Origin: JABDMH01 sp965223215
GTDB lineage: Bacteria > Bacteroidota > Bacteroidia > Chitinophagales > Saprospiraceae
Direction of reading: 5' to 3'
Length of the DNA stretch: 64,000 nt
Assembly (NCBI GenBank): GCA_965223215.1
Contig: CBDCVZ010000010.1
Location: 3,844,001 to 3,908,000 of the forward strand
Positions 34,027 to 43,419 of this stretch are shown piece after piece. A program made the translations under genes and the position numbers. Below the pieces are notes generated by a model. It was not told the DNA's origin. It saw only the letters and a program-made list of their open reading frames with translations, and ran no database searches. How positions within the stretch are numbered: position 1 is the first letter of the stretch; each line of letters begins with the position of its first letter.

Positions 34027-36399
34027 TTAATTGCCGTCAGCCTGGTGCATGGCCTCCCAGACCCGTTGGGGGGTGAGCGGCATTTGAATATCCCTAACGC
34101 CATAACCCTTAAGTGCATCAACCACCGCATTGACTACTGCAGCGGTGGATCCAATGGCTCCAGCTTCTCCGGCACCTTTTACACCCAAAGGATTGTGTGG
34201 ACAAGGTGTGACCGTGTTTTCTGTTCTAATCATGGGCACATCATCGGCACGAGGCATGGTATAATCCATGTACGAACCATTGATCAATTGACCCTGATCA
34301 TCATAAATGGCGCCCTCATAGAGAGCTTGACCGATACCTTGCACAACCCCTCCATGAATCTGTCCTTCAACAATCATTGGATTGATGATGTTACCCACAT
34401 CATCGACTGCAACGAAGTCGATTAAGTCGACTTTTCCGGTGTCCTTGTCAACTTCAACCACTGCGATGTGTGCTCCGAAGGGGTAAGTAAAATTGGTAGG
34501 GTCGTAAAAGCTAGAAAAGTCCATCCCAGGCTCAAGGTCTGCCGGATAGTTGTGAGGTACATATGCAGTTAAAGCGACATCGCCAAAGCCGATGGATTTA
34601 TCCGTACCAGCAACCGACCATTTACCATCTGCAAACGAGACATCCTCTGGCCTGGCCTCCATGGAGTGCGCAGCGATCTGCTTTCCTTTTTCAATGATCT
34701 TATCCAGACTTTTAATGATGGCACTTCCGCCCACGGCTAAACTTCTCGAACCGTAGGTCCCCATGCCAAATGCCACCGAATCGGAGTCACCATGAACGAT
34801 GTCAACATCTTCAATGGCAATGCCCAGCTTATCTGCCACAACTTGAGCAAAAGTAGTCTCATGACCTTGACCGTGCGAATGCGAACCCGTATAGACGCTT
34901 ACTTTACCCGTGGGTTGGACTCTGACCTGTGCCGATTCGTAGAGACCAGCTCTTGCCCCTAATGAGCCAACAACCGCTGACGGCGCGATCCCACAAGCTT
35001 CGATATAGGTGGAAATCCCAATACCGAGTAATTTTCCATTTTCTTGATTGCTCTGCTGCTTGGCACGCAACTCGTCGTATCCCACCATCTCGAGGGCCCG
35101 TTTAAGCACTGCCGCGTAATTTCCGCTGTCATACTGCAAGGCAACTTGAGTTTGATACCCTGGCTGCTCTACGCCATCAAATGGTGGAATGAAATTCTTA
35201 TATCGCACCTCTGCTGGGTCCATATTCATTTCCGCTGCGGCGGTTTCGACCAGACGCTCGATCAAGTAAGTCGCTTCAGGTCTACCTGCTCCCCGATAGG
35301 CATCTACCGGGGTGGTATTGGTAAAGGTGGCGGTGATGTCTACATTAATCAATGGTGTGGTATAAAGCCCTTGTAAAAGCGTTCCGTGCAAATAAGTTGG
35401 TACTGCTGGAGCAAAAGTCGAAAGGTAGGCACCCATATTGGCGAAAGTCTTCACCCTCAAAGCGGTAATTTTTCCATCTGCATCGAATGCCATGTCCGCC
35501 TTGGTCACATGATCGCGACCATGCGCATCTGTCTTGAAACTTTCGCTGCGCTCGGCCGTCCATTTCACGGGTCGACCGATTTTTTTCGAGCACCAGGTCA
35601 CAATAGCTTCCTCCGTGTAGTGGAAGATTTTGCTGCCAAAGCCGCCACCAACATCAGGCGAAACGACTCGCACCTTGTGCTCCGGTATGCCTAGGACGAA
35701 GGCACACATCAGCAGTCGAATTAAATGTGGATTTTGAGAGCTGGTCCATAACGTGTAGCGATCGTTGGTGTCATCATAGTCTCCAATCGCACTTCGGGGC
35801 TCAATGGCATTTGCAACCATTCTTTGATTGATATACTCAAGCGAGGTCACGTGATGTGCACCGTCAATGGCAGCATCGACCTCTTCGATCGGATTGCCCA
35901 GCGCCCAGTCAAAAGCAATATTACTTGGTAGGTCGTCATGAACTCTTGGTGAGGAGGGATCGGCGGCCTGGTCTGCCTCAACAACTGCATCCAGCTCTTC
36001 GTAATCCACCTCAACTAGATCGGCAGCATCTCGAGCTGCATACCTTGAATCTCCAATGATTACTGCAACCGCATCACCAGCATGCCTCGCCTTTGACCGC
36101 ACCACCAGCGGATGAGGTGGTTCATGCATGGTGTCGCCATTCTTAAAATTCACCTGCCAACCACAAGGCACTCCCGCAATTCCCTCAAAGTCATTTCCAG
36201 TAAAAATGGCCACGACTCCAGGGGCTGCCTCAGCAGCATTTTTATCAATGGCCTTAATTTTAGCATGCGCATACGGGCTCCTTAAGATGTATGCATAGGT
36301 CATGTTTGGCAATACGATGTCGTCAGTGTATTTGCCCTTGCCAGTCAGAAAGCGCTTATCTTCCACACGCTTCACCGATTGTCCTATATAATTTCCCAT
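34027..36399 (-). CDS. coxL: Molybdopterin-binding large subunit, form II CoxL-like
   Basis: A 790-residue subunit carrying the molybdenum cofactor. GGGFGSK (around residue 250) and the GVKGAGEAGAIGS stretch with the catalytic Glu (around 745) are the cofactor and active site regions. The active-site loop reads AYRGAGR near residue 365, the form II (BMS-type) signature; the form I CO dehydrogenase loop VAYRCSFR is absent. Form II enzymes have broad or unresolved substrates, so CO oxidation should not be assumed. It is about 30 bases downstream of coxS. Confidence 0.93.
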   Translation of the reverse strand: MGNYIGQSVKRVEDKRFLTGKGKYTDDIVLPNMTYAYILRSPYAHAKIKAIDKNAAEAAPGVVAIFTGNDFEGIAGVPCGWQVNFKNGDTMHEPPHPLVVRSKARHAGDAVAVIIGDSRYAARDAADLVEVDYEELDAVVEADQAADPSSPRVHDDLPSNIAFDWALGNPIEEVDAAIDGAHHVTSLEYINQRMVANAIEPRSAIGDYDDTNDRYTLWTSSQNPHLIRLLMCAFVLGIPEHKVRVVSPDVGGGFGSKIFHYTEEAIVTWCSKKIGRPVKWTAERSESFKTDAHGRDHVTKADMAFDADGKITALRVKTFANMGAYLSTFAPAVPTYLHGTLLQGLYTTPLINVDITATFTNTTPVDAYRGAGRPEATYLIERLVETAAAEMNMDPAEVRYKNFIPPFDGVEQPGYQTQVALQYDSGNYAAVLKRALEMVGYDELRAKQQSNQENGKLLGIGISTYIEACGIAPSAVVGSLGARAGLYESAQVRVQPTGKVSVYTGSHSHGQGHETTFAQVVADKLGIAIEDVDIVHGDSDSVAFGMGTYGSRSLAVGGSAIIKSLDKIIEKGKQIAAHSMEARPEDVSFADGKWSVAGTDKSIGFGDVALTAYVPHNYPADLEPGMDFSSFYDPTNFTYPFGAHIAVVEVDKDTGKVDLIDFVAVDDVGNIINPMIVEGQIHGGVVQGIGQALYEGAIYDDQGQLINGSYMDYTMPRADDVPMIRTENTVTPCPHNPLGVKGAGEAGAIGSTAAVVNAVVDALKGYGVRDIQMPLTPQRVWEAMHQADGN

Positions 36400-36429
36400 T
36401 TGGATTTTTTAAGCTTTTTAATTAAAAAA

Positions 36430-36897
36430 TTATGCACTCATTTTTTCAGCGGCATGCTGTACTGCCCTTACAATGTTATGATATCCAGTACACCGACAAA
36501 AATTTCCCTCTAAAGCATGACGAATTTCCGTCTCAGTGGGTGAAGGATTGTTTTGTAGCAAGTCAGCAGCCACCATGATCATACCGGGTGTGCAAAAGCC
36601 ACACTGCAGGCCATGACATTCTTTAAATCCTTCCTGCAAGGGGTGCAATTCTCCGTTAGACATTCCTTCGATGGTTTTGATATCACATCCATCAGCTTGG
36701 ACGGCGAGCAATGTGCAGGATTTCACGGATTTTCCATCTAATAGGATCGTGCATGCACCGCAACTGCTGGTATCGCACCCAATATGAGTGCCGGTAAGGT
36801 TCAATTGGTCTCTGAGAAAATGGACTAGCAATTCCCTTGACTCCGTCGTCCCCTTGATGGCTCGACCATTTACAGTGGCCGAAATTTCATGACTCAT
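36430..36897 (-). CDS. coxS: 2Fe-2S small subunit of a molybdenum hydroxylase
   Basis: A 155-residue iron-sulfur protein with a plant-ferredoxin-type N-terminal cluster (GCDTSSCGACTILLDG, then SCTLLA) and a helical C-terminal cluster (CGFCTPGM, then FCRCTGYHNIV). Together they form the electron path from the molybdenum site to FAD. The mature operon order coxS-coxL-coxM is read right to left here. No nearby gene names the physiological electron acceptor. Confidence 0.94.
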   Translation of the reverse strand: MSHEISATVNGRAIKGTTESRELLVHFLRDQLNLTGTHIGCDTSSCGACTILLDGKSVKSCTLLAVQADGCDIKTIEGMSNGELHPLQEGFKECHGLQCGFCTPGMIMVAADLLQNNPSPTETEIRHALEGNFCRCTGYHNIVRAVQHAAEKMSA

Positions 36898-37216
36898 TCG
36901 GTAAGTATTTAAGGTTTACAAAATAAAAGGTGGTGCGACTGCCCGCACGATTCACAATCAACCAAGAATTTGAGCGACCTGCTCAATTTTGGCTGCACTA
37001 AACTAAAGATGAGGATTAGACCTTAGTAAAAAAAGTTCGCTACCTCACGGATTCTAGGGGTTACAAAAGATAAGAATTTTTTGAGTCTTCGCAGACAAAT
37101 TTATCTGACTGAATTGCAATTAATTTCCCAACTGATATGGGATCTCAGCAACGAGAATAAGCAGCTTAATTCGCACCTTCTCCAATAGCTACTAAGGAGA
37201 AGAGAATGTATCGTTC
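36898..37216. other. 319-base gap between cysQ and coxS
   Basis: No gene is seen. A 7-bp inverted repeat CTTCTCC/GGAGAAG at 37177-37202 (12-base loop) lies just past the cysQ stop, but lacks a T run, so it is a poor terminator. The coxS promoter should lie near 36900-36960, where a TATTTTG sequence on the minus strand falls one base short of the -7 consensus. Confidence 0.35.
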
Positions 37217-38005
37217 TCAATTCGGCAAGGTGCCGTTTCCACATGCAATGAAGTTGGGATTGAGCAGATCAGGCTTATTGTATTGCAAGGGTGTCTGCCT
37301 TTCAAAGTCTAGCACTTGACCACCGGCCTCTTCCAGAATCACTTGTGCAGCAGCTGTATCCCACTCCATGGTAGGGCCCAAGCGGGGATATAGATCCGCC
37401 TGACCTTGGGCGATGACGGCAAATTTAAGTGCTGAGCCTTTGGGTACCAATGTATGTTCTGGATATTTGGATAGGTAGTCATGAGTGGCTGGACTGAGGT
37501 GAGATCGAGAGCATACAATCCCGAGTCCGGTACGGCTCGCATCGAATGATCGACAAGAAAGCTGAGTCCATCTGCCTTGACTTACTTTATAAGAACCATT
37601 GTTTTCAGACGCAATGAAACTATCGGACAGCACTGGAATGTGCATCACGCCCAATATCGGTTTACCCTGCTTTACCAATGCGATGTTAATGGTGAACTCA
37701 CCATTGCGCTTTACGAATTCTTTGGTCCCGTCAAGCGGATCGACCAGCCAGCAGAGATCATACTTCGATCGGTCTTCGAAGGGCAATTGCTTATTCTCCT
37801 CAGATATGATGGGAATCTCTGGAAAGGTTGCTTGCAAGCCCTTGCAGATAATGTCATTGGAAGCTCGATCTGCCGCAGTGAGTGGTGAATCATCCGATTT
37901 AAAGTCAACTTCAAATCGAGTGGGATCATCATATATATCGAGAATGGCCGCACTGGCTTTTTTTACCAGCTCAAGTAGTGGTGGGTAAAACTTTCTTAGG
38001 TCCAA
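37217..38005 (-). CDS. cysQ: 3'(2'),5'-bisphosphate nucleotidase, CysQ family
   Basis: A 262-residue inositol monophosphatase-fold enzyme that removes the 3' phosphate of PAP/PAPS in sulfur metabolism. The metal-binding motifs DSPLTAADRASN, ISEEN and WLVDPLDGTKEF match CysQ, and the C-terminal PRLGPTMEWDTAAAQVILEEAGG is the second family signature. The only usable start is TTG at 38005: an in-frame TAA lies upstream with no ATG or GTG between. A TAaaTTTG box sits 61 bases upstream. Other members dephosphorylate inositol phosphates, which is less likely given KEF. Confidence 0.9.
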   Translation of the reverse strand: MDLRKFYPPLLELVKKASAAILDIYDDPTRFEVDFKSDDSPLTAADRASNDIICKGLQATFPEIPIISEENKQLPFEDRSKYDLCWLVDPLDGTKEFVKRNGEFTINIALVKQGKPILGVMHIPVLSDSFIASENNGSYKVSQGRWTQLSCRSFDASRTGLGIVCSRSHLSPATHDYLSKYPEHTLVPKGSALKFAVIAQGQADLYPRLGPTMEWDTAAAQVILEEAGGQVLDFERQTPLQYNKPDLLNPNFIACGNGTLPN

Positions 38006-38059
38006 ATTGCTTATGTTTAAAGCAGTTTAATGAATAAGTATCAGCTAGTTCTGAAATAG

Positions 38060-38073
38060 AAATTTGCAAATTT
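38060..38073. repeat. 14-bp palindrome between cysQ and galE
   Basis: AAATTTGCAAATTT is a perfect palindrome in the 83-base divergent region between cysQ and galE. It overlaps the putative cysQ -7 box (38067-38074). It could be a shared operator or simply an AT-rich coincidence. Confidence 0.3.
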
Positions 38074-38074
38074 A
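38067..38074 (-). promoter_or_regulatory. Putative -7 box for cysQ
   Basis: The minus strand reads TAAATTTG, a full match to TAnnTTTG, 61 bases upstream of the TTG start. A CTTG (one mismatch to TTTG) lies 19 bases further upstream. Confidence 0.35.
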
Positions 38075-38088
38075 GATAATTAACAAGC

Positions 38089-39105
38089 ATGGCCAAGGTT
38101 TTGGTAACGGGCGGATGTGGATACATAGGTAGCCACACGATGGTGGATCTTTTAGACAAGGGTCATCAGCCTACCAGCATAGACAATCTGGTGAATAGCA
38201 GTCTTAAACCATTGGAAGGCATCCAAGCTATTACTGGGCAGTCCGTCCAAAATTTCGATATCGATCTTCGAGATTTTGAGGCACTCTATGCAACATTTGC
38301 GAAGCATCAATTTGATGCCATCATTCATTTTGCTGCGCTTAAGAGTGTGGGAGATTCTGTAGACAAGCCCCTCCTATATTATGAAAACAATGTAGCGGGT
38401 CTGATCAATCTGGTACGTTGTCAGCAATCGTTTGGTGTGCGAAACTTCATCTTTTCGAGTTCGTGCTCCGTATATGGTAACGCTGCGACCTTGCCGGTCA
38501 CCGAAGCGACACCAATCCAAGAGGCAGAATCCCCCTACGCAAGAACTAAGCAATTTTGTGAAGGCATTCTCTTGGATTTAGCCAATAAGGACAGGAAGAG
38601 CAATTTTATAATACTGCGTTATTTTAACCCAGCAGGAGCGCATCCCTCCATCAAGATCGGTGAGAGTTCCAGAACACCGGCAAGTAATCTCGTGCCCGTA
38701 GTTACGGAAACCGGTGTAGGTATTAGGAATCATTTAAAGGTATTTGGTAGTGATTATCCCACCCGGGATGGTACCTGCATTCGGGACTATATCTACATCA
38801 TGGATTTGGCCGATGCCCATACCAAAGCTTTGGAGTATGTTGTGGAAAATCGGAATGCAAAAAATTTCGAAATATTCAACCTTGGATCTGGGGCCGGCAG
38901 CACGGTGCTCGAAGTTGTGGAGGCGTTTGAAAAAGTGAGTGGACAAAAACTCAATTATCAATTGGTTGATCGACGTCCGGGGGATGTTGTTGCGATTTAT
39001 GCAAATTATGAAAAAGCAAGAAAAGTACTTGGATGGCAACCCACCGCAAGCATCGAAAAAACAATGGACACCGCATGGCAATGGCAACTTAGCCAGTCAA
39101 AATAG
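38089..39105 (+). CDS. galE: UDP-glucose 4-epimerase
   Basis: A 338-residue short-chain dehydrogenase-fold enzyme that interconverts UDP-glucose and UDP-galactose. Landmarks are VLVTGGCGYIGSHT at the NAD-binding N-terminus, IIHFAALKSVGDSV, SSSCSVYG (catalytic Ser), and SPYARTKQF (catalytic Tyr and Lys). The C-terminal GTCIRDYIYIMDLADAH is specific for GalE. Length is normal. It is divergent from cysQ and converges with the M16 peptidase gene. Confidence 0.95.
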   Translation: MAKVLVTGGCGYIGSHTMVDLLDKGHQPTSIDNLVNSSLKPLEGIQAITGQSVQNFDIDLRDFEALYATFAKHQFDAIIHFAALKSVGDSVDKPLLYYENNVAGLINLVRCQQSFGVRNFIFSSSCSVYGNAATLPVTEATPIQEAESPYARTKQFCEGILLDLANKDRKSNFIILRYFNPAGAHPSIKIGESSRTPASNLVPVVTETGVGIRNHLKVFGSDYPTRDGTCIRDYIYIMDLADAHTKALEYVVENRNAKNFEIFNLGSGAGSTVLEVVEAFEKVSGQKLNYQLVDRRPGDVVAIYANYEKARKVLGWQPTASIEKTMDTAWQWQLSQSK

Positions 39106-39139
39106 TACACTCAGTCTATTTGTTGCTGACCGGTATTAT

Positions 39140-40375
39140 TTATCGTGGGCTATATTTTAGAACATTCATTCTTAACGGGTCGATAAAATCCTTGAAAACT
39201 GAATCTAAATAATCAGCATCCATATCACGGTAGATATTGGCCTCTCGATTAATTAATTCAATATCTCCCAATAATTCGAAATAGCAGAGATTCATAGCTT
39301 TATTAAGGGTGCCTATTTCAGAAAATATAATATTGCTTTCTGACGTATTTTTTAATTTTTGCATTAGTTGCTGATCAATCCCGGTCTCTTTCAGCTTATT
39401 TACCAATTTCCAGAATTCATTTTCAACGGCATCAAAGCCAAAGTGCCCAGCAATTTTCCCTTCGACAATAAATAATCCAGCATCGACATTACCCGTGATG
39501 TAGGCATCGACGCTGGTTAACATCTGGTATTTTTTAATGAAATGCTGGTACAATAGAGATGATTTTCCGACAGCCATCAGGTCAGAGATCAAATCCAGTG
39601 CGTAGTAATTTTTAGAATTTCGTCCTTCCATGGGAAAGACAAAGTAGAAGGATTTTACCGGCACCTTCCCCGACACGATTTCTCGGAGCCTTCTGTTCGG
39701 TACTGCACTAAAATCAAACTGGGGTCGGTCTTGAGCTGGTCCATTGAGCGATCCAAAATATTTCTCAATCATTCCGGTCGTCTCTTCGATGTTGATATTA
39801 CCGGTGATTGACAAAATAGCATTCGAAATATGATAGTACCTCCTATGGAAATCATGGGCATCCTCCAGCGTCATATTGAGTAGTTCTTCCACACTTCGTC
39901 CGATGGTTGGCCAGCTATATGGTAATTCTTGGTAAATCATTGGCAGCAGATGGTGCCAGACATCACCGTAGGGCACAGCAAAACATGATTCATACAGCTC
40001 CTCAATCACAACTTTCTGCTGCACTCTAAACTCATTTTCCTTGAGTCTTAGATTTTGCAGTCGGTCGGATTCCAAGAACAAGAAGGTCTCGAGATTGTCG
40101 GCAGGACCATAGCAATAATAGCTAGCATAGTCACTATTTGTGAAAGCATTATTTTCACCACCAGCCATCTGCATGGGCACATCAAAATTTGGCACCGTCT
40201 CCGTACCCGAAAACATGAGATGCTCAAACAGATGAGCTAGTCCCGTGGCCTTGGGAGGATCGTATTTTGATCCTGCTCGAAATAGCATATTAAGGGCAAC
40301 CAGCGGTGTATTGACATCCCTATGCAAGAGTACCGTCAGTCCATTCGGCAGTGTGTGTCTGTGGTAATGAATCAT
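39140..40375 (-). CDS. M16 family zinc metallopeptidase
   Basis: A 411-residue peptidase of the insulinase/processing-protease family. The inverted zinc motif HLFEH is at residues 48-52 (HxxEH), with the third zinc ligand Glu in VVIEEL about 75 residues on. The protein covers one active half (N domain) plus its second domain; a paired inactive M16 protein often lies next to such genes, but none is here. There is no signal peptide, so it is expected in the cytoplasm. It is divergent from nothing nearby and sits 73 bases from the hemW stop. Confidence 0.9.
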   Translation of the reverse strand: MIHYHRHTLPNGLTVLLHRDVNTPLVALNMLFRAGSKYDPPKATGLAHLFEHLMFSGTETVPNFDVPMQMAGGENNAFTNSDYASYYCYGPADNLETFLFLESDRLQNLRLKENEFRVQQKVVIEELYESCFAVPYGDVWHHLLPMIYQELPYSWPTIGRSVEELLNMTLEDAHDFHRRYYHISNAILSITGNINIEETTGMIEKYFGSLNGPAQDRPQFDFSAVPNRRLREIVSGKVPVKSFYFVFPMEGRNSKNYYALDLISDLMAVGKSSLLYQHFIKKYQMLTSVDAYITGNVDAGLFIVEGKIAGHFGFDAVENEFWKLVNKLKETGIDQQLMQKLKNTSESNIIFSEIGTLNKAMNLCYFELLGDIELINREANIYRDMDADYLDSVFKDFIDPLRMNVLKYSPR

Positions 40376-40407
40376 TTTAGGTAATTACATGGCCCCGGTC
40401 AACAGCG

Positions 40408-40415
40408 CAAAGGTA
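40408..40415 (-). promoter_or_regulatory. Putative -7 box for the M16 peptidase
   Basis: On the minus strand this reads TACCTTTG, a full match to TAnnTTTG, 32 bases before the start codon. No -33 box is visible. Confidence 0.35.
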
Positions 40416-40448
40416 GAAATCCTACTGTTCATCACCTTCTGTTGGGGC

Positions 40449-41570
40449 TCAAACTAAAAACAGATCCGACGCCAATCGGTCAGCATAGGCCTTTCCCACC
40501 GTGCTTAGTCTGAAGCAGTCGTCCACTTCGACAATCATTCCTTGGTCAATGGCATCCGCTACCGTTCGTTCAAAGTGCTCTAAGTATCGATCTCCAAAAT
40601 CTGCAATGGTTGATCGCTGGCATCCCCATTTTGTACGCAAACCGATCATGACATATTCATTGTACCGCTGATCATGGGAGAGGACCTCTTTTTCCCGTTG
40701 AATCAGATCTTGTGATATAGCCTTTAGATAAAGGTGATTGTTGGAAATGTTCCACGACCTAGCACGGCCGTCAAAAGAATGTGCCGAGGGGCCGACACCT
40801 AGATAGGGAACACCCTTCCAATAGCTGGTGTTGTGCCGGGCATAGTATCCCGATCGGGCAAAATTCGAAATTTCGTAGTGATCAAATCCCCGGCTAGAGA
40901 CGAATGCGATCAGATCATAAAACTGCCTCACCACAACTTCCTCATCAGGCAATCTCACTTTCCCTTTCGATACCTGATGGTGCAAAGCAGTGCGTGGCTC
41001 TACAGTGAGCGCATAACAAGACAGATGGACTGGATCGTGGAGCAGTGCTTTCTCGACATTACTTAGCCAACTCTCAGGAGTCGAAAAGGGCAGACCGTAA
41101 ATCAGATCAAGGGAAATTTCTTCGAAGCTTTTTCTGGCGAGTTCTAAGGCCGAAAAAGCTTCGCGTGAGGTATGCGCCCGATTCATCAAACGGAGATCCC
41201 TGTCATCAAATGATTGCACTCCAATACTCAATCGATTGATTGGGGTGTCACTTAATTGACTCACCGTGTCCCTATTTAAGTCGTCGGGGTTGGCCTCGAT
41301 GGTAACTTCTGCCGTTGGATCTACTGAAAAAGCACCGTACACCGCTGCAAATAACGTCTCCAATTCATCCCTGCTCAACAGCGATGGTGTACCCCCACCT
41401 AGATAGATGGTAGCCAGGGTCCTGTGATCAAATTCTGAAGCTCGCAATTCAATTTCCCGGACGATGGCTTCGACCATGGAGGTCCGGGGTGACAAGTTTG
41501 TGGAAAAATGAAAATTACAATAGTGGCATGCTTGTTTGCAGAATGGGACATGTATGTAAAGGCCTGCCAA
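40449..41570 (-). CDS. hemW: Radical SAM family heme chaperone HemW
   Basis: A 373-residue radical SAM protein, formerly called HemN-like, that binds heme and delivers it to heme proteins. The cluster motif CKQACHYC gives the CxxxCxxC pattern at the N-terminus, followed by YLGGGTPSLL, the EANPDDL region and QSFDDRDLRLMNRAH. The C-terminal helical domain is present. The lack of a longer N-terminal part argues for HemW over oxygen-independent coproporphyrinogen oxidase. TTG 41570 is the only start after an in-frame stop upstream. It is divergent from the Omp85 gene. Confidence 0.92.
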   Translation of the reverse strand: MAGLYIHVPFCKQACHYCNFHFSTNLSPRTSMVEAIVREIELRASEFDHRTLATIYLGGGTPSLLSRDELETLFAAVYGAFSVDPTAEVTIEANPDDLNRDTVSQLSDTPINRLSIGVQSFDDRDLRLMNRAHTSREAFSALELARKSFEEISLDLIYGLPFSTPESWLSNVEKALLHDPVHLSCYALTVEPRTALHHQVSKGKVRLPDEEVVVRQFYDLIAFVSSRGFDHYEISNFARSGYYARHNTSYWKGVPYLGVGPSAHSFDGRARSWNISNNHLYLKAISQDLIQREKEVLSHDQRYNEYVMIGLRTKWGCQRSTIADFGDRYLEHFERTVADAIDQGMIVEVDDCFRLSTVGKAYADRLASDLFLV

Positions 41571-41594
41571 TTTCGTTGTAGATTAGTTGCCATT

Positions 41595-41602
41595 CAAAGA
41601 TA
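41595..41602 (-). promoter_or_regulatory. Putative -7 box for hemW
   Basis: The minus strand reads TATCTTTG, a full match to TAnnTTTG, 24 bases before the TTG start. Confidence 0.4.
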
Positions 41603-41615
41603 GAAATTCAATAGG

Positions 41616-43397
41616 GTGCTTAGACTTAGCATGATTGGTGTATTACTGTGGCTCACAGCAGGTCAGTGGACACATGCCCAAGAGTATGCCCTTGCCTGGC
41701 ATTTAAACACCGACCTCGATCATCGAACTTGGCACGCATTAGGCTTGCCACAAAAAAGCGATTGGCCCATCCCCTCAGACACCCTTTTCTCATGGGTGAA
41801 TACCCTTCGTGATGAGGCCTATCTAGAAGCGTCCGTTGATACCCTATGGAAAGCTAGTGACACAACACATATCGAACTACATCTTGGACCCACTTATTCA
41901 TGGAGCTACCTAAACACTACCGGCATACCTGCGCAATTGAGTGAGGGACTATCGCTTCGCGAGCAAACTAATAAACCAGTTTCACCCCGACACATCCAGG
42001 AGATTTTCGAACAGGTTTTACGACGTGCTGAAAATATTGGATATCCCTTTGCTGCCATTAAGCTCACCCAAATTGGAATCAAAAAGGGCTTGGTGGAAGC
42101 AGCCATCACTGTTAATCTCAATCAGGAAATTAAGATCGAACGAATAAAGGTGGACGGAGACTTAAAACTCAGTGAACGTTACCTGCACCATTATTTGGAC
42201 ATTGAAGAAGGCGACTTATTTGCCAAGCAGAAATTCTTGCAGGCTCGCGATCGCCTAAAAGAACTGACCTTCTTAAAAGCATACAAAGAGCCGGTTGTAG
42301 ATTTTCTTGGCAATGGAGCTACCTTACAATTTTACTTAGATAAAAAAAATGCAAATCAATTTGATATACTTTTAGGATTACTGCCCGCTCCAAACAATCC
42401 TCAGCGACGCTTCCAACTAACTGGAAATGTGAACATCGATTTACAAAACCAGTTCGGAAGTGGAGAAATCATTCACTTCAATTATGAGAGTCTGCAGCCC
42501 GGCACCCAAGAAATTGAAATTGATCTTAATTATCCATTTATTTTCAAGTTGCCCTTTGGGGTGGATCTAGATTTTGATCTCTACAAAAGAGATTCTTCCT
42601 ACATTGATATCGGCTATGAAATTGGAATTCAATACTTCTTACAACGAAGCAATTACGTAAAGTTCTTTACTTCAAGTGATCGCACGAACCTCTTGACGAT
42701 TGACACCTCTGCTGTAAAGCGCACCAAAAAATTACCCCGTTTTATCGACATTTCTGACAACCAATTCGGCGCAGAATATCATCTGGAAAAACTCGACTAC
42801 CGGCTGAATCCCCGCAAGGGTTTTGATATCACACTCACAGCAAGTGCCGGCACGAGAAAAATTGAGCCAAATTCGACCATTATTAACCTACAAGATGACA
42901 GTGAGGAGCCCTTTGATTTCAGATCACTATACAATGATCTAGCTTTAAACAGCTTTAAGTATAAACTCACTACACAACTGGTGTTTTATATGCCACTGTT
43001 CAAAAGCAGTGCACTAAAATTTGCTCAATCGACCGGGTATCTCGGCTCGTCAGAGACTCTTTATGACAACGAACTATTTAGAATTGGTGGAATCAAACTG
43101 CTGCGAGGATTTAATGAGGAAGTTATTTTTGCGAATTTTTATTCCGTTACAAGCCTCGAATATCGGTTGCTTTTTAATCAAAACTCTAATTTATTTGTGT
43201 TCACAGATGTTGGCTACGTCGAACAACTAACGCAGCAGGTGCGAAGATTTGATTTGCCGTTGGGGTTTGGTGTCGGCCTTAATCTGGAAACCAGTGTGGG
43301 TATATTTAGCATTAGTTACGCCATCGGAGGCCAAAGAAACAATCCAATCGATTTTTCAAATGGCCGAGTTCATTTTGGCATGGTTGCCGGTTTCTAA
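41616..43397 (+). CDS. Omp85/BamA-TamA family outer membrane protein
   Basis: A 593-residue protein with a signal peptide (start GTG, then LRLSMIGVLLWL..., cleavage near HAQ|E), POTRA-like repeats at about 110-240 (IKIERIKVDGDLKLSERYLHHYL is typical), and a C-terminal beta-barrel (from about 250). The lid-loop-type motif appears as IGGIKLLRGFNEE near residue 490. It is probably a TamA-like or BamA-like insertase paralogue; the sequence does not decide which. An ATG at 41631 is a second possible start. Confidence 0.85.
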   Translation: MLRLSMIGVLLWLTAGQWTHAQEYALAWHLNTDLDHRTWHALGLPQKSDWPIPSDTLFSWVNTLRDEAYLEASVDTLWKASDTTHIELHLGPTYSWSYLNTTGIPAQLSEGLSLREQTNKPVSPRHIQEIFEQVLRRAENIGYPFAAIKLTQIGIKKGLVEAAITVNLNQEIKIERIKVDGDLKLSERYLHHYLDIEEGDLFAKQKFLQARDRLKELTFLKAYKEPVVDFLGNGATLQFYLDKKNANQFDILLGLLPAPNNPQRRFQLTGNVNIDLQNQFGSGEIIHFNYESLQPGTQEIEIDLNYPFIFKLPFGVDLDFDLYKRDSSYIDIGYEIGIQYFLQRSNYVKFFTSSDRTNLLTIDTSAVKRTKKLPRFIDISDNQFGAEYHLEKLDYRLNPRKGFDITLTASAGTRKIEPNSTIINLQDDSEEPFDFRSLYNDLALNSFKYKLTTQLVFYMPLFKSSALKFAQSTGYLGSSETLYDNELFRIGGIKLLRGFNEEVIFANFYSVTSLEYRLLFNQNSNLFVFTDVGYVEQLTQQVRRFDLPLGFGVGLNLETSVGIFSISYAIGGQRNNPIDFSNGRVHFGMVAGF

Positions 43398-43419
43398 TAA
43401 ATATTAATTGCGATTCCAA

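Noticed and set aside
34027..36897. True (form I) aerobic CO dehydrogenase
   Set aside because: The form I active-site loop with Cys is absent; the loop is AYRGAGR, so CO oxidation cannot be claimed from sequence.
37177..37202. CTTCTCC/GGAGAAG hairpin past cysQ as a terminator
   Set aside because: The loop is 12 bases and there is no T run on the minus strand.
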